Both the position numbers and the translations under genes were made by a program. This document shows positions 57,301-64,000 of a stretch of DNA of 64,000 bases, one piece after another (position 1 is the first letter of the stretch; each line of letters opens with the position of its first letter). Under the pieces are notes generated by a model, which did not search any database, was not told the DNA's origin, and was given only the letters and a program-made list of their open reading frames with translations. Source of the stretch: [Pantoea] beijingensis (GTDB taxonomy: Bacteria > Pseudomonadota > Gammaproteobacteria > Enterobacterales > Enterobacteriaceae); assembly GCF_022647505.1 (NCBI RefSeq), contig NZ_CP071409.1:3348001-3412000 (forward strand), in the 5' to 3' direction.

Positions 57301-58331
57301 ACCGTGGCCCTGACCGCATCATCCGCGGGAATAACGGTATTGGCGTAGATAGCATGCAGCGATGTGTCTCTGGCTTTATCGAGTTCGTCAGCATACTGCT
57401 TTTCAGTTAGTGCAATTTGGCCGCTCTGAATCGCTTTGATTAGCGCATCGTTATAAGCCTTAAACTCTGCGATATTCGCGACGTTCTGTTTCCCGATGAC
57501 GCTATCAAATTCCCCTTTAAAATCAGCTGCCGTCATTGAAGCCACGGGAGAAGAGGTATCACGAGCGTTGCTGTAGGTATTCCCCAAGTGTACGACCGTT
57601 TTCGCAAGATAATTTACGTTGCCGTTATCGGTTACGTGATAGACCGAAGAGAGATTTTTATACCCCAGCGAACTTTTCAGAATGGCATTGAACTGGTTAT
57701 CAGCGCGAGTAAACCAGTCGTCCGTTTTCTGCCCTACATCAACATCAAGGGAAGCGTCATTGCCGATTTGATAAAAATTGCGATCAACATATTGCCCATC
57801 TTTACCCACAGGATCGGTAAGAACGATGCGGAAGTTTTCCGTTGAATCGGTTCGAATGTCTTTATTGTCAAAAACATTCATAGAGGTTGTATTGCCGGTT
57901 ATCGGGTCAATAAAATTAATGGCTTTTGCCTGAGCCCCCATCCGCAATATTTGGTGATCGATCCAATTGGCTGACTCCCCGGTAATAAAACCCTCCTTTC
58001 TGGCCTGCCCGAGCGTCGTCCAGTGAAATCCTTTTTGACCTGGCGCGATCCCGGCAAAACTTCCCGTGAGTTGGGTGGAGCCAGAAATGGTTTCTTCAAA
58101 GGGATCCTGCGGTGAAAAATCGTGAACCTGCAATTCGGCGGACATTGAGGATGTTGCACATGCGCCCGATACGATTAACGCAACGGCAGACAGCATGAAG
58201 CGGTTAATAAAGCCGTATGAATCAGAATTATTCAGACTCACAGCACTTCTGCAATATCCTTTTGCTAATTCAGATACCACGACAAAAACATTCATCTGAG
58301 CATTCCAGATAACTTTAAAAACCTTATTCAT
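51345..58331 (-). CDS. Giant autotransporter adhesin (type Va)
   Basis: A 2328-residue self-transporting surface protein. The N-terminus is an extended signal peptide (MNKVFKVIWNAQMNVFVVVS, then a second hydrophobic stretch, cleavage near MSA/EL at about residue 66). Residues about 67-340 are non-repetitive, contain alpha-helical-looking stretches and match no domain I know. From about 340 to 1980 runs a beta-helix-type passenger rich in N, G, T and D with motifs such as NNGTL, INVNGSG and LTLSGNNDYSG-like repeats. A proline-rich linker (near 1985: PNPGPDPKPKPQP) precedes a ~325-residue AIDA-type barrel ending in GLKYNF. It probably mediates attachment or aggregation. It is monocistronic. Confidence 0.9.
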   Translation of the reverse strand: MNKVFKVIWNAQMNVFVVVSELAKGYCRSAVSLNNSDSYGFINRFMLSAVALIVSGACATSSMSAELQVHDFSPQDPFEETISGSTQLTGSFAGIAPGQKGFHWTTLGQARKEGFITGESANWIDHQILRMGAQAKAINFIDPITGNTTSMNVFDNKDIRTDSTENFRIVLTDPVGKDGQYVDRNFYQIGNDASLDVDVGQKTDDWFTRADNQFNAILKSSLGYKNLSSVYHVTDNGNVNYLAKTVVHLGNTYSNARDTSSPVASMTAADFKGEFDSVIGKQNVANIAEFKAYNDALIKAIQSGQIALTEKQYADELDKARDTSLHAIYANTVIPADDAVRATVSKDAVSYIHAENNAKVAVDNNANIQLVNSDATVVNLENSATLTNNGTLGTANNTLRGAYVIAAKQDAVVNNNGVIDAGTNPEMAGYFNNGAIGVTQGQHTAISASGKSVINNNRTGVINVAATGDYFGNTAVLMNDSATLNNDGAINIAATPELAKTEGDGSNIGVEVQKNSTFNNQGVLYIGRMAQRTPTDAVNSIAIKKRSIGVHLYGNGTYNGSEASQVIIGSQVQNAAAFDVGGPATLNQKGSIAIFGAAGGEAAVANYGIIARSGTQAEKVVNSGTIGLSGLNGIGIYVMSNAQATHAGIINVNGGLDPVTHYANYGIKAEGEKALALLSGKINLYGDGAIGVYALNKGEIDVAGNGAVSFKRGVNQTGYYIFGAGSSIKNTASSVQDASMKGATLYRVDGGAHFSGASGSTSQLNASGIGATIIRTTGSDSRFDSGKQALNVTGQGATGVRIEGGATGEISADTTIAVSGRGATAGIVDGNYYKLDGSTDETKKGDSVLTSHAALKTANISDSAFGYLVKNGGKLIHEGFIDFATKFSTGIQVAGGTVDNRSDVTVNGVAIDIKGANSRVINSGVVTATDGTAAYRVGAKATLALEGKGETRAAGTAHGILLDQYAKGLTVEGATINMDSASSGSAIENRAAVSGIQLKDTTINVGNGLGIHTGASLAQTNSGVINVNGSGTGLLFEVIPIHAIVNAMPLASAWHGINSDQMLDMSDSRNLVINVNSAEGYGIVVHSTADLKTGASVNVLSDQGQSALVVEGTTKNVEQLGNLISVSDNAAVVNVDNGSLETFTNRADILARDAGHTALEMNRGKGITFTNASGANIRGQVNLLSGDNTVILASGSTATDITSGTGTDRFILKDIQEAESGKLFTSLNGGSGEDTLRLENSAYTVNRADAITGMEHIELANNSRLTLDNVDLALGDNGDDGAGTGYNIDGTSQLNLQNKADITFKSHLAGTGILSADAADNRFDFDRNNATDGFAGTLALTHSQFELSGLNTQALANATLLAGDGSVTHVGFGEQNIGGLAFNGGTVRFDGVTPGNPSASGTLHTGTTDLSGRGTVQVDTGTVSNDRPQADTHRSILEQDDARAFIKLAASDTAVQGGAGDLVLKDKDGNVITDAVTADISQNGKVVAKGTYDYRLTSGENNDGLYVNYGLTQVDLQGKGADALILDANGKSDNAADLSARVTGSGDLAFDSRKGQTVTLSNRDNDYSGLTDVRSGNLAMLNDRALGNTRELKLAAATGFDMRGHAQTIGKLSAESGSLTDLNGGHLTLTNGGESAGRLAGDGELTVAGGTLNVAGANSALRASTTIAQGATAVLDNTQGLGSGQIIAAGVLNLSKAAGALYNSISDAGRVMLASSDVTLAGNNRDFTGTFEIDTASTLTASSAQQLGTAAIKDAGQFVLNTNDSWSLKNSVSGLGSVVKKGNGSVTLNGSAQWTGQTDINGGGLMLGEADKAVTLASSQVNIHTGGRLSGFGGVAGNIDNQGTLAVGDDQGTSGTAIFTAGGNLTNSGNIRTGNGVGPAGNQLIVNGNYIGDGGHLSLNTALNGDDSTTDKLIVKGDTSGSTGVSVTNAGGSGAQTINGIEVIHVDGQSDGEFTQDGRIVAGAYDYSLVRGQDDNDSNWYLTSHKANPNPGPDPKPKPQPDVRPEPGSYTANLAAANTMFINRLHDRLGETQYIDALTGEKKVTSMWMRQVGGHNAWRDSSGQLKTQSNRYVMQIGGDIARWSGDGLDRWHLGAMAGYGHNSSNTRSSSTGYGSEGSVNGYSTGLYATWYANDETHQGAYLDSWAQYSWFNNSVKGQAIQSESYKSKGITGSLEFGYTHKLGEFTGSKGSGSEWFIQPQAQAIWMGVKANDHHEANGSRIQGEGDGNLQTRLGVRTFLKGHSAIDNGKGRTFQPFVDVNWIHNTRDFGTKMDGVSIRQKGARNLGEIKTGVEGQINPGLNVWGNIGVQAGDKGYNDTSAMIGLKYNF

Positions 58332-59339
58332 CCTTTCCTCACTATATTAATAGTTTTGGTACCCTGATGATGCAGTACTCCATTATTTTAAAATCACATT
58401 CGCCAGTCTAAAAATATTGACGAGAAATTTAAAAATCAAATAAAGCAATTATTTTAATAGCGCATATATTTCATGAAGTTGAGGATGCTACCATAAGGCA
58501 AATCACCGTATCTATAGTGCAACGGAGATGAGCAAAGAGATAGTTTTCAGCTATCAAAAACAGGGAGAGTGAGCCTGTCACTTACAAAAAAAAAATTAAT
58601 CACACCGTGCGACAAACCACGACAAAGTTTTAACAACCTATTGATATATATAACAATAACCTCTTAATAAGAAAATATTATAACGCATAATGGTGGTTTA
58701 AATTTACGCAGTTAGAAATCTGCTGTAAGTGAGTTTTTCTTTCTGTTACCATGCTCCGCGCAAAGCAATCTTTATGATTTATAAGAAGTTTCTACTGTGG
58801 AAAATTAATTTAAAAATCAACAAAAATTGATCGTAATCAATTTTCCTCATGACTTTATGCACGGAGTTTACCGTCTGTCGTTCCCTCTCAGGCATAGCTT
58901 CTCCCGCTGCCACAGCTCAATCAACTGGAAAACAATATTTGAAATAGTATGAGAAATGAGATGAGAATGAGAAGAAAAATGTTTCCCTGTCACTTCAGGC
59001 TGAACGCCTGGCAATGCGATGATTCTCTATCCATCGACGCTGGCTCAGTCAATCAAATAAATCGATATAAGTCTGTTATTATCTATCCTCATATATTCTA
59101 TCACTGTAATCTTGTCGGATATCATTGGCTAATATTCGTATCTAAAACAAAAAAAATCGTTCTCATATCTATTATTTAGTTTTCTCACTTATAGCGTCAT
59201 CGCGTCGGGCATATCCGACTAACCTATTGACCGTCGCGATCCCTCACCGATTAGCGTTAGAAAAAACTTTCCCCGAAGGGAATTCTATTGAACACACCTC
59301 CTGAATATGAAGTCTACTTTCTCTTTCCTTTGATATGTT
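58332..59339. other. A+T-rich gene-poor stretch upstream of autotransporter
   Basis: No gene supported. The left part holds the autotransporter promoter. A plus-strand frame at 58949-59179 looks accidental. In related bacteria the hrpS gene would be expected near here; I see no hrpS-like AAA+ sequence. Confidence 0.5.
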
Positions 59340-59660
59340 GCCCACTAAATAGCGGTGCTTAATCGCATTCGATATGATTAAACGCCGTCGTTCGAATACT
59401 TTTACAGCTGTCGAAACATTCACCGCGGATACATTCTACTTTCAGTGAATAGAAGATGCTTTCCTCGCAGGCATTATCGTGCCAGTGCGTGATGGCATCG
59501 ACCAGCCAATAACCGCACGTGACGACGCCGCAATGACAACCGCCAGAGACAACCAGACTTCATCAATACGCAAGTATATGATTGTCGCCTGTCCATTTTT
59601 GGTTTGAGCCGCAGGCGCTAAAATCTTACTTCAATATCAGCTGGCCATGTTCACGATAGC
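59340..59660 (-). mobile_element. IS3-family transposase (OrfB) remnant
   Basis: Minus-strand pieces of a DDE transposase read in order. First comes ILK-stop-DFSACGSNQKWTGD, matching LKQDFSACGPNQKWTGD. Next is [26 protein letters not shown], matching the [24 protein letters not shown] block. After a deletion come [20 protein letters not shown] and [10 protein letters not shown]. Frameshifts, a stop and an internal deletion show it is dead. It is about 265 bases upstream of the inverted hrpY gene. 59,661-59,924 holds no gene and must contain the hrpY promoter. Confidence 0.85.
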
Positions 59661-59924
59661 TGGCCGCGCTGAGCATCCGTAAAACTTTTACCCCAGCCTT
59701 TGGCGATGCAGGCAGGTAGCCACGGTGTTGTCATGTGAGTCACCTCTTACCTGAGAGTTTACTCACTGAGTCCCATGTCCACTATTGATGGGTAAGATCA
59801 TAATACTTGATCAACGTTTAAGCTTGTTCCTCTGCTTTACGCCGCTTACACTCATACAAATGTGGGTCATTTTCAGGATGATTATTCATTTTCAAACATC
59901 ACAATAAGAAAAATTGCTATTCTC

Positions 59925-60563
59925 ATGCAAACAATCATACGATTAATACTCGCCGACGATCATGTTCTGATGCGGGAAGGACTCAAACAGATTTTTAATC
60001 TGGATAAACAACTGACCGTGGTCGCCGAAGCCGGGAACGGAGATGAGGTGCTGGCTGCATTAGCACATACCGAATGCGATATTTTGCTGCTTGATCTCTC
60101 AATGCCGGGCGTTAGCGGCACAGAGATGGTCAGAAAGATCGCCAAAGAGTGGCCGTACCTGCCAGTGCTGGTGCTGAGTATGTATAACGAGCCGCAGATG
60201 GCGATGACCGTGCTCAATAGCGGTGCGCGTGGATTTATCACCAAAGATCAGGATCCGCAAACCCTGCTTGGAGCCATCCATCGGGTAAGTCAGCACCAGC
60301 GTTATATCGATCCCAGCCTGGCTGAAGCGATTATCTTCGCCAATGGCGATAGCAGCGAGCAATGTCGCTACGCCAGTCTGTCACAGCGGGAAAAGCAGAT
60401 CCTCGCCATGCTGACGCACGGCGACAGTATTAACGCTATCGCTGAAGCACTGAAGATCAGTAATAAAACAGTGAGTACTCACAAAGCGCGTATGGTGGAA
60501 AAAATGCAGTTCAGTAGTAATGCTGAAATGATTCGTTTTGGCATTAAGCATAATCTTTCTTAA
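59925..60563 (+). CDS. hrpY: Hrp response regulator HrpY
   Basis: A 212-residue NarL/FixJ-type response regulator. The receiver has the acidic pair at D11/D12 and the phospho-acceptor D57 (DILLLDLSMPG), with the conserved lysine in FITKDQD. The LuxR helix-turn-helix is near residues 150-205 (LSQREKQILAMLTHG, INAIAEALKISNKTVSTHKARMVEKM). The start MQTII is chosen by family length; its ribosome binding site is weak, and an upstream GTG extension is unlikely. In Erwinia and Pantoea hrpY follows hrpX in one operon. Here it is on the opposite strand, converging on hrpX. The protein looks intact. Confidence 0.9.
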   Translation: MQTIIRLILADDHVLMREGLKQIFNLDKQLTVVAEAGNGDEVLAALAHTECDILLLDLSMPGVSGTEMVRKIAKEWPYLPVLVLSMYNEPQMAMTVLNSGARGFITKDQDPQTLLGAIHRVSQHQRYIDPSLAEAIIFANGDSSEQCRYASLSQREKQILAMLTHGDSINAIAEALKISNKTVSTHKARMVEKMQFSSNAEMIRFGIKHNLS

Positions 60564-61996
60564 TGAGGCGAGGGCAGTTCTCCCGTAATTCTGACCTGAC
60601 TGCCCTGTCCCGGTTGGCTGGTAATACGTAATTCCCAGCCCAGCATAGTACAGCGTTCACGCATGCCTAACAGGCCAAAGGCGGTCGTTGGCACGCTGTC
60701 GACATCAAACCCCCGTCCATTATCACTGACATCAATAGACAACAAACTCCCGGTCTGTGCGACGGTAATATGCACACGACTCGCCCGGGCATGGCGATAA
60801 ACGTTGGTCAGGGACTCTTGTACCACGCGGAAAATCGCCGTGGTGTGTTCATCAGAAAGGGCAATTTCATTTTCAGCCGCTTCCAGCGTATAGCGGCAAT
60901 CGCGGTGATATTTATTTGACTCATCGCACAACCATCTTAGCGCCGGGACTAGCCCCATATTGAGTACGGCTGGACGAAGAATGGTAGACAGGTCCCTTAC
61001 CACACGGATCGTACCGTCAACGATATCTTTCAGCGTCTGCATCTGCTCGCTACACTCGCGGCCTTCGTCATGTATTAAAGCAATGACCATCCGCAGCGTG
61101 CTAAGCCGCTGCCCAAGTTCGTCATGGATTTCTCGTGCGATGTGTTTACGCTCATTCTCAACGCTCACCTGGATCTGTCGGGTCATCTGGCGTAATTGCT
61201 CATGGGTCCGCTTGAGCAGTTGATCATCTTTGAACTGACGGGTGATATCCTGTCCGGTGATCAGTACCGATTCGAGCATATGGCGATCGTTAAATTCAGG
61301 AATAAAACGGAGCTGAAGAATCGACTCCTCGGTTCCACTCAGTTTGCGCAAAACGTTCTCGAACCGTTTGCCGCTCTGAGCTACCGAGCGGACCGAGAGC
61401 GCGATTTGCTGAAATAGTTGGCTATTTTCCAGCACATTTCGTAAAGCCTGCCCCACTAGCGGAGCGTCAACATAGTCCAACCAATACTGTGCTGCCTCGT
61501 TGGCATAGAGGCAGCGAAGATGCATATCAACACGCAGCATCACGTCGGGCACATTTTTTAACATACCGCGCAGGCTGTTTTCGCGTTCGTAGTAAAAGCG
61601 GTGCAAATCGTTACGATGGCGCGTATCGCAAATCACTACGGTCGCGTGCTGTCGTTGCTGGTAGATAAACCGGCTGGTACACACTTCAGCGGGAATCATG
61701 CCTTGCGTATGGGTGGCATAGAAAACGTTAAACTTATCGCCATAGCGAGTGGTTTCAATCTGCCATAGCAAAGCCAGAATATTCTGTTCCTGATAGCCGT
61801 GCAGAAAAGACAGCAAGTCCTTGCCATACAGTGTCTGGGGCGTCTTTCCCATCAATTCCATCGCATGCCGGTTGGCGTAGACGATGCAATTTTGATCATC
61901 AATGATAAAAACCGATTCGCGCAGGTTCTCAAAAGCAGCGTTAGTCAGGTTGGTCGCAGCAGATAACTCTTCGTGTAGCGTGTTGTCGTCTAACAT
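60560..61996 (-). CDS. hrpX: Hrp sensor kinase HrpX
   Basis: A 478-residue soluble sensor kinase with two PAS-like domains (about 20-130 and 145-255). A HisKA_3 dimerisation region carries the phospho-acceptor H291 (HIAREIHDELGQRL), and the C-terminal ATPase has DNGRGFD and FGLLGMRERC. There are no membrane segments, as in known HrpX. It phosphorylates HrpY to activate the T3SS cascade. Its stop codon (60560-60562) overlaps that of hrpY (60561-60563) on the other strand. It lies 92 bases downstream of hrpL on the same strand. Confidence 0.9.
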   Translation of the reverse strand: MLDDNTLHEELSAATNLTNAAFENLRESVFIIDDQNCIVYANRHAMELMGKTPQTLYGKDLLSFLHGYQEQNILALLWQIETTRYGDKFNVFYATHTQGMIPAEVCTSRFIYQQRQHATVVICDTRHRNDLHRFYYERENSLRGMLKNVPDVMLRVDMHLRCLYANEAAQYWLDYVDAPLVGQALRNVLENSQLFQQIALSVRSVAQSGKRFENVLRKLSGTEESILQLRFIPEFNDRHMLESVLITGQDITRQFKDDQLLKRTHEQLRQMTRQIQVSVENERKHIAREIHDELGQRLSTLRMVIALIHDEGRECSEQMQTLKDIVDGTIRVVRDLSTILRPAVLNMGLVPALRWLCDESNKYHRDCRYTLEAAENEIALSDEHTTAIFRVVQESLTNVYRHARASRVHITVAQTGSLLSIDVSDNGRGFDVDSVPTTAFGLLGMRERCTMLGWELRITSQPGQGSQVRITGELPSPH

Positions 61997-62088
61997 ACCC
62001 GGTTAATCCTGTAGCGGCATTAACATTTCCCTTATTCACAGCGCAGAGAAACATTAGTAGCGACCCGTTTTTATATTTTGCACATCAC

Positions 62089-62658
62089 TTAGAAAGTCAT
62101 ATCCGAATCAAGCTCGCTCCGCAGAGACTGACGCAAACGCGACAAACGGGAACGGACGGTGCCAATCGGGATTGCCATCTCCAGTGCGACTTCCTGGTAG
62201 CTAATATCACCGTCCACGATCAGCTGTAACATCTGCTGAGATTCTTCGGGTAGGTGCGCCACAATGCTCAGTATTTTGCTCAAAGTCCGATGTCCTGCGG
62301 TGAGATCATCAGGCTTGCCATGGCAAGGCAACTGACTCAACAGCTCATCACTTAGCTCATCGTGCAGGAAGCTTGTGGCTCGTGATTTATAATAGTTGCG
62401 CACCAAATTCAGTGCAATGCCGAAAACCCAGGTTTCAGGACGCGAGGTACCTGAATATTTATGCTTGTTTTTCAAGACTTCCAGCCACGTCGACTGCACT
62501 AAATCCTCGACGTCAGCAAAGTTCGCAACCCGCTTACGGATAAAGTTAACCAGACGCTTCTCCTGCTGAGTCATTACGTTCTCCCATCTCACCGACGAAA
62601 CCGTTTGCGGGAAAGACTGATCAACATAATGCATTTCATAATCTAATAATGCCGACAT
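62089..62658 (-). CDS. hrpL: ECF sigma factor HrpL
   Basis: A 189-residue extracytoplasmic-function sigma factor that directs RNA polymerase to hrp-box promoters. Region 2 is VEDLVQSTWLEVLKNKHKYSG with RPETWVFGIALN; region 4 is DISYQEVALEMAIPIGTVRSRLSRLRQSLRSEL in outline. The start at 62658 (MSALLDYE) is used because AGGAG lies 7 nt upstream and because longer frames would overlap the sigma-54 promoter at 62695-62710. Confidence 0.93.
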   Translation of the reverse strand: MSALLDYEMHYVDQSFPQTVSSVRWENVMTQQEKRLVNFIRKRVANFADVEDLVQSTWLEVLKNKHKYSGTSRPETWVFGIALNLVRNYYKSRATSFLHDELSDELLSQLPCHGKPDDLTAGHRTLSKILSIVAHLPEESQQMLQLIVDGDISYQEVALEMAIPIGTVRSRLSRLRQSLRSELDSDMTF

Positions 62659-62694
62659 GGGGTAACTCCTGATAAGGGTTGGAGTTGTACCTGT

Positions 62695-62710
62695 AGCAAA
62701 CGCCATGCCA
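62695..62710 (-). promoter_or_regulatory. Sigma-54 promoter of hrpL
   Basis: On the minus strand TGGCATG-GCGT-TTGCT matches the sigma-54 consensus TGGCAYR-N4-TTGCW at every fixed position. It places the transcript start about 25-30 bases before the hrpL ATG. Known hrpL promoters use sigma-54 with the enhancer-binding protein HrpS. Confidence 0.93.
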
Positions 62711-62856
62711 GCACAAAAATAAAATTAACCAATTGATTTTAAATGAAAGAAAAATCAAATACAGACAATTCCGAGTATAAAGCGACACGGTTTTTTTAAC
62801 CCTTTGTGCAACTTTTGACACAGATGTAGCTGCGCATTAAAAATTTTAATTTCTGC

Positions 62857-62884
62857 GGAACCGTACCGGATTCCCCACCACATA
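62857..62884 (+). promoter_or_regulatory. hrp box of the hrpJ operon
   Basis: GGAACC, 15 bases, CCACATA. This fits the HrpL-dependent hrp box consensus GGAACC-N15/16-CCACNNA exactly. It lies about 25 bases before the hrpJ start and should respond to the HrpL made from the divergent gene. Confidence 0.93.
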
Positions 62885-62909
62885 ACTGCATTAACCTGCA
62901 GAGGTGTTT

Positions 62910-64000
62910 ATGCGAATTAATCATCCCCTCCCGAAAATTCATCATCATCATCCTACGCACACAACTGGCGATAAGCAGGATGAGATTGATGTCCGCGAGA
63001 GTAACAGCAGTAACGACGCCAGGACTGCCAATAAAGTGAAATCGCCGGAGGGGGAATTCGCTGAAGTCGTTGCTAAAGGCGGGAGCCAGCTAGCCGAGGC
63101 GATTGAAAACCGTCTGAAACTCAATGAGCAGCGCATAACCAACACCCGCCCGGCTGGGCGCTTGCGGATCGCGGTCGATAAAATCGAGCGTCTGGCTGAG
63201 CTTTATCAATTGCTGGACGATCGGCCGTCTGAGACCCAAAACAAACAACACGCGGCGATTAACGCCCTGACCTCGCGTGAAGCACCGGCCTCGCCGGAAG
63301 AGTATCTTTCTGCAGCCAATGACGACCCCGTCATTGCCGATACTCTGCTCCGCATTTCACTGGAGAAAGCACAGAAAAAACAAGACAGTGCGGCAGTTGA
63401 GAAAATTCAACTGGCGTTAGCGACGCTTAGCAGCAAGTTCGGCGAGCAGATTGTCGCCGGTGTGAATACCGCCGCAGCGATTTCACTGTTTAGTACCCAG
63501 CCTGAGCAGAAACAGGCGATGCGTCAAATTTATTATAACTCAGTGATCGGCCAGCAATCCTCCGGGGCAATTTTCGATGCCCTGCTCGATAAGTTTGGCA
63601 AAGAAGGCTTTGTGCCCGCACTGCGCACGCTGCAACGCGCGCTGGCTGATGATATTGCTGCATTCGCACCTTCGATGACGCCGGTCGCGCTGCGCAAAGT
63701 ATTAAACGGGCTTAACGATACCCGCACCATCACCCACACGATGGCGGCGGTTGATACTCTGTTGCAGCGCCTGAATAACAAATATCCGCATATCTCGCTC
63801 GACGGATCCCAACTGACTCGCCGTCTGCTCAACCTGACGCAGAACGGCTTCAAGCCACAGGACATCGCCAATCTGGGGCTGGAGGTAGTCGGCCAGCAGC
63901 CGCATCATCAGTCAGTATTTTTCAACCAACTTTTATCACTGTTGCAGAAACTCCCCGCCACGTTATGGCGCGAAGAAAAAAACCGAGGCGGCGCGTTGGC
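62910..64000 (+). CDS. hrpJ: T3SS gatekeeper HrpJ (SctW), partial
   Basis: The first 363 codons of a HrpJ/YopN/InvE-family protein, cut by the window edge; the family length is about 370, so little is missing. It begins MRINHPLPKIHHHHP, then a charged N-terminal region and a long helical body (LAEAIENRLKLNEQR, LASKFGEQIVAG-like LSSKFGEQIVAGVN, IYYNSVIGQQSSGAIFDALLDKFG). The family controls the order of translocator and effector export. GAGG lies 6 nt upstream of the ATG. First gene of the hrpJ operon, downstream of an hrp box. Confidence 0.92.
   Translation, partial: MRINHPLPKIHHHHPTHTTGDKQDEIDVRESNSSNDARTANKVKSPEGEFAEVVAKGGSQLAEAIENRLKLNEQRITNTRPAGRLRIAVDKIERLAELYQLLDDRPSETQNKQHAAINALTSREAPASPEEYLSAANDDPVIADTLLRISLEKAQKKQDSAAVEKIQLALATLSSKFGEQIVAGVNTAAAISLFSTQPEQKQAMRQIYYNSVIGQQSSGAIFDALLDKFGKEGFVPALRTLQRALADDIAAFAPSMTPVALRKVLNGLNDTRTITHTMAAVDTLLQRLNNKYPHISLDGSQLTRRLLNLTQNGFKPQDIANLGLEVVGQQPHHQSVFFNQLLSLLQKLPATLWREEKNRGGAL

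Noticed and set aside
52313..57400. Passenger repeats of the autotransporter as a DNA repeat array
   Set aside because: The repeats are degenerate at protein level and show no conserved DNA unit or spacer, so they are coding beta-helix repeats.

Overview
The window is chromosomal DNA from a plant-associated enterobacterium, most likely Erwiniaceae (Erwinia or Pantoea type). Two things suggest this: opgB and metNIQ are of enterobacterial type, and the right end enters an Hrp1-type type III secretion (T3SS) cluster with hrpY, hrpX, hrpL and hrpJ. No rRNA, tRNA or CRISPR array was seen. The genus is an inference.

Layout from left to right. 0.6-4.1 kb: a lone DhnA/LsrF-type aldolase and opgB (phosphoglycerol transferase). 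4.2-15.6 kb: a chaperone-usher fimbrial locus read leftwards (major subunit, chaperone, usher, tip adhesin), then a LuxR-type regulator gene and two more adhesin paralogues. Above it lie a soluble winged-helix regulator and a divergent CadC-like/FidL-like membrane regulator pair. 15.8-19.9 kb: a LysR regulator beside a decayed SDR gene, two small lipoproteins, a stop-interrupted small reading frame, sodC and a DUF3455 gene. 19.9-22.4 kb: a MetNIQ-type ABC transporter whose binding protein lacks a lipobox. 22.7-28.3 kb: a LacI-controlled operon with a Fe3+/2-aminoethylphosphonate/polyamine-type ABC transporter and a calcineurin-like phosphodiesterase.

28.3-38.3 kb: a catabolic locus holding the same family set as the Bacillus subtilis yxeKLMNOPQ operon: flavin monooxygenase, GNAT acetyltransferase, M20 deacetylase, MmgE/PrpD protein and a polar amino-acid ABC transporter. 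An aminotransferase and an iron-type alcohol dehydrogenase accompany it. This points to N-acetylation, oxidative C-S cleavage and deacetylation of a cysteine S-conjugate such as S-(2-succino)cysteine. The set is split into three transcription units, and an IS3-family transposase remnant lies between two of them. 38.7-42 kb: a porin, a 1.2 kb gene-free stretch and a second LacI-type regulator. 42.1-49.7 kb: a ureide or N-heterocycle utilisation locus (ureidoglycolate lyase, PuuE-type allantoinase, sugar-type ABC transporter, GntR regulator, CodA-like amidohydrolase) with a tandem-palindrome operator ahead of the transporter operon.

50-51.3 kb: an SDR gene abutting a fragment of a class A beta-lactamase gene. 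51.3-58.3 kb: a 2328-residue autotransporter. 58.3-64 kb: a gene-poor stretch with a second IS3-family remnant, then the hrp regulatory genes. hrpY is inverted relative to hrpX, so the two genes converge with overlapping stop codons, and no hrpS lies beside them. A perfect sigma-54 promoter precedes hrpL and a good hrp box precedes hrpJ, which runs off the window. Together the window looks like an accessory and virulence region shaped by insertion sequences, with several gene remnants between intact nutrient-uptake and surface-attachment operons.
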